Below, one piece after another: positions 1 through 5,346 of a stretch of 5,346 nucleotides of DNA (position 1 is its first letter; the number at the start of each line of letters is the position of its first letter). Source of the DNA: an uncultured Collinsella sp. (GTDB lineage Bacteria > Actinomycetota > Coriobacteriia > Coriobacteriales > Coriobacteriaceae); the NCBI GenBank assembly GCA_938023905.1, contig CALJCO010000037.1:1-5346 (forward strand), in the 5' to 3' direction. The position numbers were made by a program, and so were the translations under genes. The notes beneath the pieces were generated by a model that saw only the letters and a program-made list of their open reading frames with translations, was not told the DNA's origin and made no database searches.

Positions 1-35
1 GGGGAAGGGGTGGGGAAAGGTGTTGAAAAATGGGG
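1..35 (+). promoter_or_regulatory. Probable MraZ operator: G-rich direct repeats in 10-bp phase
   Basis: The sequence shows TGGGG at 11-15 and at 31-35, with a degenerate TGTTG at 21-25 between them. All three start exactly 10 bp apart. A further GGGG at 1-4 fits a repeat cut by the window edge. In E. coli, MraZ binds several TGGGN repeats separated by 5-nt spacers just upstream of mraZ, and this array has the same unit, spacing and position. It overlaps the predicted -35 hexamer at 23-28, so bound MraZ would be expected to block RNA polymerase, which implies autorepression of the cluster. The middle repeat is poor and more repeats may lie upstream of the window. The binding itself is inferred. 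Confidence 0.6.
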
Positions 36-51
36 CGGTTCCCCATATTAT
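23..51 (+). promoter_or_regulatory. Predicted sigma-70/sigma-A-type promoter of the dcw cluster
   Basis: A TTGAAA -35 element (23-28) and a TATTAT -10 element (46-51) are separated by exactly 17 bp. Each matches the consensus at five of six positions. Transcription would begin near position 58 and give a leader of about 62 nt before the mraZ start. The promoter lies inside the G-rich repeats, and its spacer is filled by a short dyad (30-46), which is a typical layout for repressor control. This is the only strong promoter-like pair I found in the window, so it may drive all five genes. Confidence 0.6.
30..46. repeat. Dyad copy 1, in the promoter spacer
   Basis: The arms ATGGGG (30-35) and CCCCAT (41-46) are perfect 6-bp inverted repeats around the 5-nt centre CGGTT. 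The core GGGG-C-GGTT-CCCC recurs as GGGG-T-GGTT-CCCC at 69-81. The left arm is also the last TGGGG of the MraZ-like array, and the right arm puts the same word on the opposite strand. The site lies between the -35 and -10 hexamers, sharing only the first base of the -10, so it is best read as an operator candidate. No binding protein can be named with certainty. Confidence 0.5.
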
Positions 52-66
52 TGATGACGTCGACAG

Positions 67-83
67 GCGGGGTGGTTCCCCGC
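67..83. repeat. Dyad copy 2 / possible hairpin in the mraZ leader
   Basis: The arms GCGGGG (67-72) and CCCCGC (78-83) are perfect inverted repeats around the 5-nt centre TGGTT. The stem would be six G-C pairs. It lies just downstream of the predicted transcription start and about 22 nt before the mraZ Shine-Dalgarno. Its core repeats that of the dyad at 30-46, with the two centres 37 bp apart. It could be a second operator half, a DNA-looping partner, or a 5' mRNA hairpin. No U-tract follows, so it does not look like an intrinsic terminator. Confidence 0.45.
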
Positions 84-119
84 GTACGTGCCATCTGAGT
101 AACCGAGGGGAGGGCGCAC

Positions 120-554
120 ATGGGAATGACTGGTGCATACGAGCGCAATCTCGATGCAAAAGGTCGTCTGTCCCTGCCTGCACCCCTTCGCGAGGAGCTT
201 GGAGAGCACGTTCGCGTGTTCAAAGCCCTGGATGTCGATGCTCTGTACGTGTTCTCTGCCGAGGCCTTCGATAAGTGGGTCGAAGGACTCTTCGCGGGTC
301 GTGAGGGCCACGAGGGTTTTAACCCGCGTGACATTAACGACCAGAAGCTCATGAGGGCGATCAACAAGCGCACCACGTCGATGGATGTGGACAGCGCCGG
401 TCGTATCGGTCTTTCCGAGTCTCTCCGCAAGCAGGCGAACCTCGACCGCGAGGTCACGGTTGTGGGCAACTACGACCACCTTGAGGTTTGGGATCGCGCC
501 GCGGCCGATGAGGACGATGACGATGAGGCCCTGCTGGACCTCTTCTTCTCGTAA
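120..554 (+). CDS. mraZ: Transcriptional regulator MraZ
   Basis: MraZ is a DNA-binding protein of the SpoVT/AbrB fold. In characterised bacteria it forms ring-shaped oligomers, binds repeats upstream of its own gene and controls the dcw cluster. The product has 144 residues, normal for the family. It shows both family repeats: D12-A-K-G-R16 followed by LSLP, and D91-S-A-G-R95 followed by IGLS, each carrying the DxxxR motif. The start at 120 is preceded by a strong GAGGGGAGGG (105-114). A second ATG at 126 would remove only two residues and also fits that site. The C-terminus is unusual: a run of seven acidic residues (D130-D136 region) followed by the hydrophobic ALLDLFFS. The gene is first in the cluster and is followed by rsmH, which is the standard arrangement. 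The identity is secure. The autoregulation is inferred from the operator-like repeats upstream. Confidence 0.96.
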   Translation: MGMTGAYERNLDAKGRLSLPAPLREELGEHVRVFKALDVDALYVFSAEAFDKWVEGLFAGREGHEGFNPRDINDQKLMRAINKRTTSMDVDSAGRIGLSESLRKQANLDREVTVVGNYDHLEVWDRAAADEDDDDEALLDLFFS

Positions 555-576
555 GGGCAAGGCACGGGTAACGGAT

Positions 577-580
577 GGAG
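577..580 (+). promoter_or_regulatory. Shine-Dalgarno GGAG favouring a TTG start for rsmH
   Basis: GGAG at 577-580 lies 9 nt before an in-frame TTG at 590. It overlaps the alternative ATG at 575, which has only a poor, distant AGG upstream (560-562). Starting at TTG gives MTQEYRH, matching the E. coli RsmH beginning MMENYKH residue for residue in spacing, whereas the ATG adds five residues the family does not need. Confidence 0.5.
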
Positions 581-589
581 CGTGGGATC

Positions 590-1540
590 TTGACACAAGA
601 ATATCGGCATGAACCTGTCATGCTCGGCGAAGTGCTTGAGTCGCTGCAGCTAAAGAGCGGCTCCGTCGTCTGCGACTGCACCCTTGGCGGTGCCGGCCAT
701 TCGGTAAAGATGGCCGCGCAGGTGGGGGAGACCGGCCTTTTGCTCGGCGTCGATCAGGACGACATGGCCCTCGAGGCCGCTGGCGCCCGTCTGGACCGCG
801 AGGTTCCCGGCGTGCCGCACCGGCTGCTGAAGGGCAACTTCGGCGACTTGGACGAGCTGCTTTGCTCGGCCGAGGTGCCCGGGGTCGATGGCTTCCTGTT
901 CGACTTGGGCGTTTCGTCGCCGCAACTCGATATCCCTGGCAGGGGCTTTTCGTACAACGAGGACGCCCCATTGGACATGCGGATGGATCCGGGTAACAAC
1001 ACCTTAAACGCAGCTGAGGTCATCAACACCTATAACGAACACGACCTCGCCCGGATTCTACGCGTCTACGGCGAAGAGAAGTTCGCCTCGCAGATCGCGC
1101 GCGAGATCGTGCGCCGCCGCGAGCATGAGCCGATCGAAACCACCGGCCAGTTTGTCGAGATCATCAAGGCTGGTATCCCCGCTGCCGCTCGTCGGCATGG
1201 CGGACACCCAGCCAAGAAGAGTTTCCAGGCCATTCGCATCGAGGTCAATCACGAACTCGATGTGCTCGAGCGAGGGCTTGACGCCGCCACAAGGTGGCTC
1301 AACCCGGGCGGACGCATCTGCGTCATCTCGTATCACTCGCTCGAGGACCGTATCGTAAAGAACCACTTTAAGGAGATGAGCCAGGGGTGCACGTGTCCGC
1401 CGGAGATTCCGGTGTGCGTGTGCGGCAACGTGCCGATACTCAAGGTCATCACCCGCAAACCCCTGGTTGCCCAACCCGATGAGGTTGCGCGCAACCCTCG
1501 GGCGAGATCAGCCAAGATCCGCGTGGCGCAGCGTCTGTAG
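590..1540 (+). CDS. rsmH: 16S rRNA (cytosine(1402)-N(4))-methyltransferase RsmH
   Basis: RsmH (formerly MraW) transfers a methyl group from S-adenosylmethionine to N4 of C1402 in the decoding centre of 16S rRNA, in the cytoplasm. From the TTG at 590 it has 316 residues, close to the 313 of E. coli. From the ATG at 575 it would have 321. I prefer TTG because of the ribosome binding site and the family N-terminus. Visible motifs are the SAM-binding DCTLGGAGHS (29-38), DLGVSSPQLD from 105, ISYHSLEDR (246-254) and the C-terminal NPRARS (302-307). The helical insert contains the family's PAKKSFQAIRIEVN stretch. A cluster of four cysteines (C267, C269, C276, C278) precedes the C-terminal strand. 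As I recall, this CTCPP...CVCG form is common in Gram-positive RsmH and absent from E. coli. The gene follows mraZ by 35 bp (20 bp from the ATG) and is probably cotranscribed with it. Confidence 0.96.
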   Translation: MTQEYRHEPVMLGEVLESLQLKSGSVVCDCTLGGAGHSVKMAAQVGETGLLLGVDQDDMALEAAGARLDREVPGVPHRLLKGNFGDLDELLCSAEVPGVDGFLFDLGVSSPQLDIPGRGFSYNEDAPLDMRMDPGNNTLNAAEVINTYNEHDLARILRVYGEEKFASQIAREIVRRREHEPIETTGQFVEIIKAGIPAAARRHGGHPAKKSFQAIRIEVNHELDVLERGLDAATRWLNPGGRICVISYHSLEDRIVKNHFKEMSQGCTCPPEIPVCVCGNVPILKVITRKPLVAQPDEVARNPRARSAKIRVAQRL

Positions 1541-1630
1541 ACGCGACCGCGCGATATTGGACCTCCCGCTCGTACCACAAACGAAGCTTAAACACACTAC
1601 CAACGTACTCGGGATGGGAGGCGGCATATC

Positions 1631-2101
1631 ATGGGCTACAACACCTCAAACGCAGCACTCGCCTATGATATGAACGCCATGCCCGCCTATCGTGAGGCAC
1701 CGCAGGCCCCCGTTGCTCCCCGCGAGCAGCGCACGCCGCGCTTTGATGTCTACACGGGCGCGGGCCGTCAGGCAAACCAGGCGGTAAGCCCGGTTTTCAT
1801 GAGCGTTCTTAAAACGTTTTGCATCATTGCGGCCATCTTCATGACGATCGGTGTCGCCCGCGTGGCGCTCGCCGGCGTTACGGCCCAGGTGCTCAACAGC
1901 AACGCCGCGCTTACCAACACGCTCGAGAAGGCGACCGACGAGAGCTCCGACCTGGAGGTCATGCATTCGGTCTATGGTGCCGACACGCGCATTCGCGACC
2001 TTGCGGGCGCTTATGGCATGGTGGAGCCCAGCGAGAGCGTTACACTTGATTTTTCGCAGGATGCAGCCGCGGGCGCTAGCTCGACCGCGACCGCTCAGTA
2101 A
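1631..2101 (+). CDS. ftsL: Cell division protein FtsL (FtsL/DivIC family)
   Basis: This is a 156-residue bitopic membrane protein. It has a Pro/Ala-rich cytoplasmic N-terminus of about 54 residues, one transmembrane helix at about 56-83, and an extracytoplasmic heptad-like segment (about 84-112). A conserved-looking tail follows in which RIRDLAGAYGMVEP (from 120) matches the family's 'rI..lA..lgM..p' signature, then a VTLDF strand and a low-complexity Ala/Ser/Thr end. Sequence similarity within FtsL is weak, so the call rests on topology, this signature and its place between rsmH and ftsI, the standard position of ftsL. In the family, FtsL pairs with FtsB/DivIC and FtsQ/DivIB and activates septal FtsW-FtsI. 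The start is supported by GGGAGG at 1616-1621, 9 nt upstream. Later in-frame ATGs (codons 14 and 17) lack such a site. Confidence 0.85.
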   Translation: MGYNTSNAALAYDMNAMPAYREAPQAPVAPREQRTPRFDVYTGAGRQANQAVSPVFMSVLKTFCIIAAIFMTIGVARVALAGVTAQVLNSNAALTNTLEKATDESSDLEVMHSVYGADTRIRDLAGAYGMVEPSESVTLDFSQDAAAGASSTATAQ

Positions 2102-2118
2102 CAAGACGGTAGCTGAGT

Positions 2119-3984
2119 ATGACAAATGACTATCGCCGCGGCTCCGACGGGGGTCGCGGTTCTGGACGTCCCTCATCGCGGGGACGTTCTGGTTATCAAG
2201 GAACGGGTCGGCCATCTTACAACGCGAGGCCGTCCTATGGCAACGACCCCGCATCGCGTCTCCGTGGCTCGAGTGGTTCTCAAATGCATAACACCAGACC
2301 GCGCAAGAGCTCGTCGACCGAATGGCTCACGGGCACGCCGCTGCCTCGTCGCAAAGCCGTCATGGGCTTTATCGGGTTTGGCTTGGGTTTGGGCGTCCTT
2401 CGCCTTGCCGACTATCAAATCGTGGAAGCCGATAAGTTACGCGACCGCGCCGATGCACGTCGCTTGCTCGCGCAGACGCTATATGCCAAGCGCGGTACCA
2501 TCTACGACCGTAACGGCAACGTGCTGACGTCGTCGGTCGAATGCCGCAACATCGCCGTGAATCCTCAGCTTATCGAGGACGTTGACAAGACGGTTTCGGC
2601 ACTGGTCAAAGCAACGGGAATCGATAAAAAAACCTGTCGTGATCTCGTTATGTCCGATGGTACCTGGGTGTATATCAAGCGTCAGGTGGACGAGGACGAT
2701 GCCGCGGCGCTGGAGAGGAAGAACCTGCCAGGCGTGCTCTTTGAGCAGGCCATGAAGCGCGTGTACCCCTACGGCAACCTGGCATCGCAGGTGCTTGGCG
2801 TGGTAAACGTGGACAACGACGGTCTGACGGGCCTGGAAAAACAGTACAACAAGCTTTTGACCGGAACCAACGGTTCGCTGGTGCGCGAGCGGGCGAGGGA
2901 CGGTAGCTATATCGCGGGCGGCGCTTATAAGAAGGTTGCCGCGGTGGACGGCGTGGACATCGTGACGACGCTCGATGTCAATATCCAGCGTGCCGCCGAG
3001 GACGCCCTGGCCGAGGCGGTCGAAAAGACCAAGGCCAAGAATGGCTCGGCCCTGGTCACCGATCCCACGACGGGCGAGATTCTGGCGGCATGCTCGTATC
3101 CGACATATGACCAGACCGATCTGGAAAACGCCAAGACCGAGGACATGAACTTGCGCCTGGTTACCGATGCCTACGAGCCCGGCTCGGTCTTTAAGACGCT
3201 CGTGGCCGGTGCCGGCTTCGACTTGGGCGCCGTGCGTTCGAGCACGTCGTTTGAGGTGCCGGCGAGCATTAAGGTTGGCGACGATACCGTTACCGACGCC
3301 GATAAGCGCGACTACACCATGACCATGGACGTGCGCGAGATGATGCGCCGTTCCTCCAATGTGGGCTTTGTCCTGGTGGGACGCAAGATCGGCGCCGATG
3401 ATTTTGCCACCTATGTGGACAAGTGGGGTATCGGTCATAGCTCCGGTGTCGATTTTCCGGGTGAGAGTCTGGGCATCGTCAAGGAGCGCGACCAGTACGA
3501 CGGCGCCACGCTGGGTTCGATGAGCTTTGGCCAGGCACTGTCCGTCTCGCCGATTGAGGTCGCACGTGCCGTGGGCGGCATCGCGAACGGCGGCGTGATG
3601 ATGACTCCGCACTTCTATAAGTCTAGCAAGGGCGATGAGAAGGGCTGGGGCGAAGGTGAGCGTGCGATTTCGGAGGACGCTGCCGCCCAGGTGACATCGT
3701 GCATGCAGACGGTCGTGTCCGAAGGCACGGGCGTTGGCGGTGCGGTCGATGGCTATGACGTGGCGGGCAAGACCGGTACGGCCGAGCGAGCTGACGAGAA
3801 CGGCGGTTACCTCAAGGAGAACTACATGTCGTCCTTTATGGGCTTTGCGCCGGCGCAATCGCCCAAGGTGCTGTGCTATATCACACTCGATGGAACGCCG
3901 AGCGGCTCGGATGCCGCCGCGGTGCCATTCCAGTCCATTATGGCCAACGCGCTCGACGTGCTGGGTATCCCGCGCACGAAGTAG
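2119..3984 (+). CDS. ftsI: Septal peptidoglycan transpeptidase FtsI (class B PBP)
   Basis: FtsI (PBP3-type) crosslinks septal peptidoglycan on the outer face of the membrane, working with the glycosyltransferase FtsW. The product has 621 residues. Residues 1-78 form a cytoplasmic tail rich in Arg, Gly and Ser. A single membrane anchor spans about 80-97. The PBP dimerisation domain begins at RGTIYDRNG (125-133) and includes GLTGLE (235-240). The transpeptidase domain starts near GSALVTDPTTG (309-319). It carries the three catalytic motifs: S356-V-F-K359 with the acylated serine, S412-S-N414, and K551-T-G553. The protein ends soon after the catalytic domain, with no PASTA repeats. The gene follows ftsL by 17 bp with only a weak ribosome binding site, suggesting coupled translation. 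A stop codon at 2110 makes this ATG the first possible in-frame ATG start. A shorter form from Met56 cannot be excluded. Confidence 0.95.
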   Translation: MTNDYRRGSDGGRGSGRPSSRGRSGYQGTGRPSYNARPSYGNDPASRLRGSSGSQMHNTRPRKSSSTEWLTGTPLPRRKAVMGFIGFGLGLGVLRLADYQIVEADKLRDRADARRLLAQTLYAKRGTIYDRNGNVLTSSVECRNIAVNPQLIEDVDKTVSALVKATGIDKKTCRDLVMSDGTWVYIKRQVDEDDAAALERKNLPGVLFEQAMKRVYPYGNLASQVLGVVNVDNDGLTGLEKQYNKLLTGTNGSLVRERARDGSYIAGGAYKKVAAVDGVDIVTTLDVNIQRAAEDALAEAVEKTKAKNGSALVTDPTTGEILAACSYPTYDQTDLENAKTEDMNLRLVTDAYEPGSVFKTLVAGAGFDLGAVRSSTSFEVPASIKVGDDTVTDADKRDYTMTMDVREMMRRSSNVGFVLVGRKIGADDFATYVDKWGIGHSSGVDFPGESLGIVKERDQYDGATLGSMSFGQALSVSPIEVARAVGGIANGGVMMTPHFYKSSKGDEKGWGEGERAISEDAAAQVTSCMQTVVSEGTGVGGAVDGYDVAGKTGTAERADENGGYLKENYMSSFMGFAPAQSPKVLCYITLDGTPSGSDAAAVPFQSIMANALDVLGIPRTK

Positions 3985-4066
3985 GGGGTTACAATCTTGA
4001 GCGTGGCCTGCCGTTCGATCTGAAGGGTGTTCACATGCCCTGCACCACGCGCGCATGGCACTGGGA

Positions 4067-4072
4067 TACAAT
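4067..4072 (+). promoter_or_regulatory. Possible -10 element upstream of murF
   Basis: The 125-bp gap between ftsI and murF (3985-4109) holds TACAAT at 4067-4072, a five-of-six match to the -10 consensus and 37 nt before the murF start. No good -35 lies at 16-18 bp. The nearest TTCACA (4030-4035) is 31 bp away, and there is no extended -10 TG. Another TACAAT occurs at 3990-3995, also without a -35. I see no convincing hairpin plus T-run terminator in the gap, so murF may simply be read from the upstream promoter. Confidence 0.22.
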
Positions 4073-4109
4073 ACGCCGATAGCATTATTAGGTTTACAGG
4101 GGAGCTGCA

Positions 4110-5346
4110 ATGATAGAGATCGCCGTCAACAACCTCGCGGCCTCAACGGGGGCCCGAACCGTGACGGAAGAAGCCGATCGGGTATGCCGCGGGTGCGTTA
4201 TCGACTCGCGTCAGGTCGAGGAGGGGACGATCTTTGTCGCCTTCCCCGGCGAAAAGGTCGACGGCAATGATTTTGCCTCCCGTGCCATCGAGTCGGGTGC
4301 CGGTGCCGTCGTGATGACGCGTGAGCCCGATGCCGAGCTGGTTTCGCTGGCGCAGGACAAGGGATGCGCCATCTTGATGACCGACGACCCCGAGGAGTTC
4401 TTGCTGCGCCTGGCGCATGTATATCGCTTGGAGCTTGGCTGCCTGGTCGTCGGCATTACCGGTTCGATTGGCAAGACGACGACCAAGGACGTGCTCGCCG
4501 CCGTGCTCGCCAAACGTTATCGCGTCTGGGCCACCAAAGGCAATTTCAACAACCTGATTGGCATGCCGCTCACGGTGCTTTCTGCTCCGGCCGATACCGA
4601 GGTTCTGGTGCTCGAGATGGGCATGAACCATTTTCATGAGATTGAGCGCCTGTCCCAGTCTGCCAACCCCAATCTTGCCATCGTGAGCAAGATCGGAACC
4701 TCCCACATCGGTATTCTGGGCAGCCGCGAGAACATCGCCCGCGCCAAGTCCGAGATTGTCCAGGGCATGTGCGCCGCCGGCGACTTCTCGCCGTTGCTGG
4801 TTTTGGGCGGCGAGGACGACTTTACGCCGTTCATTCGCGATACGTTCGCCCAGCCTGCAGGTATTGACGTGATGCTGGCCGGCGTCTCGGACGACGACGA
4901 GGTCCGCGCGCGCGACATTCGCGTCGACGACGAGGGCCATCCAGTCTTTACGCTCGACTTTGGTCAGGGCGACACGGTCGATACCATGCTGGCCATTCCC
5001 GGCGTGCAGTCCGTGCCCAATGCCGTCAAGGCCGCCGCGGTCGCCTATCGTCTGGGCGTGACGCCCGAGCAGATCGATGCTGCCTTTAGGGGTCTTACGA
5101 TCACCGGCCACCGTCAGGAGATCAAGCGCGCCAAGAGCGGAGCACGCATCATCGACGACTCCTATAACGCCAGTGCCGAGTCTATGGCTGCCGGTCTCGA
5201 TTTGCTGTGCTCGCTCATCTGTGACGGTTCGCGCATGGCGATCTTGGGCGAGATGGGCGAGATGGGCGACGAGGCTCCCCGTATGCATGAGCTCGTGGGC
5301 GCCTATGCCGCCGCCAAGAAGCTCGACGTGCTCGCGTGCGTCGGCG
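4110..5346 (+). CDS. murF: UDP-MurNAc-tripeptide--D-Ala-D-Ala ligase MurF (3' end outside window)
   Basis: MurF uses ATP to join D-Ala-D-Ala to UDP-MurNAc-tripeptide, the last cytoplasmic step in making the pentapeptide precursor. The window holds 412 codons with no stop. Family members are usually about 450-480 residues, so only the end of the C-terminal domain should be missing. The N-terminal domain carries CVIDSRQVEEGTIFVAFPG from about 29. The central ATPase domain has the P-loop GITGSIGKTTTKD (115-127), GNFNNLIGMP, LEMGMN (168-173) with the Mg-binding Glu169, and ARAKSEI with Lys213 as the expected carbamylated lysine. The C-terminal domain has IDDSYNASAES (348-358) and LGEMGEMGDE. GNFNN, the EMGM-type motif and DDSYNA separate MurF from MurE and MurC. 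The usual HN before an NA pair is replaced by QS (300-301). The start is preceded by AGGGGAG (4098-4104), 5 nt upstream. murE is not beside it. Confidence 0.94.
   Translation, partial: MIEIAVNNLAASTGARTVTEEADRVCRGCVIDSRQVEEGTIFVAFPGEKVDGNDFASRAIESGAGAVVMTREPDAELVSLAQDKGCAILMTDDPEEFLLRLAHVYRLELGCLVVGITGSIGKTTTKDVLAAVLAKRYRVWATKGNFNNLIGMPLTVLSAPADTEVLVLEMGMNHFHEIERLSQSANPNLAIVSKIGTSHIGILGSRENIARAKSEIVQGMCAAGDFSPLLVLGGEDDFTPFIRDTFAQPAGIDVMLAGVSDDDEVRARDIRVDDEGHPVFTLDFGQGDTVDTMLAIPGVQSVPNAVKAAAVAYRLGVTPEQIDAAFRGLTITGHRQEIKRAKSGARIIDDSYNASAESMAAGLDLLCSLICDGSRMAILGEMGEMGDEAPRMHELVGAYAAAKKLDVLACVG

Noticed and set aside
20..274. 84-codon + strand frame starting upstream of mraZ
   Set aside because: It begins inside the promoter, before the predicted transcription start, and runs out of frame through mraZ. 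It is Arg/Cys/Ser-rich with no domain.
48..596. 182-codon open frame on the minus strand opposite mraZ
   Set aside because: It overlaps the promoter and all of mraZ, and its product shows no recognisable motif.
1557..1593. Possible promoter before ftsL (TTGGAC at 1557-1562)
   Set aside because: The only AT-rich -10-like sequence (TTAAAC near 1588) is about 25 bp away, which is too far for a normal promoter.
2126..2527. 133-codon + strand frame overlapping the start of ftsI
   Set aside because: It lies out of frame within ftsI. The ftsI frame continues into its membrane anchor and catalytic domains, and this one has no motif.
4025..4046. Possible terminator hairpin after ftsI (GGTG at 4026-4029 with CACC at 4043-4046)
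   Set aside because: The stem is only four base pairs with a 13-nt loop and no T-run, so it does not support an intrinsic terminator.
2479..4110. 543-codon open frame on the minus strand opposite ftsI
   Set aside because: The + strand frame carries all PBP motifs. The antisense product is rich in His, Arg and Ala with no recognisable domain, a typical mirror of GC-rich codon use.
4055..4270. 71-codon + strand frame spanning the ftsI-murF gap
   Set aside because: It runs out of frame into murF and has no recognisable domain. The good ribosome binding site nearby belongs to murF at 4110.
4143..5288. 381-codon open frame on the minus strand opposite murF
   Set aside because: murF is unambiguous on the + strand. 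The antisense frame has no family motif and no ribosome binding site that I can support.

Overview
This window is the 5' end of a division and cell wall (dcw) cluster. All five genes lie on the + strand, in the order mraZ, rsmH, ftsL, ftsI (a class B penicillin-binding protein) and murF, which is cut by the window end. The DNA is GC-rich, roughly 60% by eye. The gene order, the codon usage, and an FtsI with a long Arg/Gly/Ser-rich cytoplasmic tail and no C-terminal PASTA repeats suggest a high-GC Gram-positive of the class Coriobacteriia, perhaps Collinsella or a relative. That placement is an inference and has not been tested by a search.

Layout. Positions 1-119 are a compact control region. 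It has G-rich TGGGG-type repeats in 10-bp phase, resembling known MraZ operators, and a good sigma-A/sigma-70-type promoter (TTGAAA, 17 bp, TATTAT). It also has two matching dyads that share GGGG-YGGTT-CCCC. One dyad fills the promoter spacer and the other falls in the predicted leader. mraZ (120-554) encodes the likely autorepressor. rsmH (590-1540, or from 575) encodes the 16S rRNA m4C1402 methyltransferase. A 90-bp gap precedes ftsL (1631-2101), a bitopic division protein. ftsI (2119-3984) follows after 17 bp. A 125-bp gap then leads to murF (4110 to beyond 5346).

How the genes work together. MraZ probably binds the repeats overlapping its own promoter and sets expression of the cluster. 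RsmH modifies the ribosomal P site. FtsL (in its family, with FtsB/DivIC and FtsQ/DivIB) activates the septal FtsW-FtsI synthase. FtsI crosslinks septal peptidoglycan. MurF completes the UDP-MurNAc-pentapeptide precursor. murE, which commonly sits between ftsI and murF, is absent from that position.

I see no mobile element, CRISPR array, tRNA, rRNA or foreign-looking island, and no convincing new system. The most interesting points are the paired dyads in the promoter and leader, the missing murE, the FtsI tail, and a diverged adenine-contact motif in MurF.
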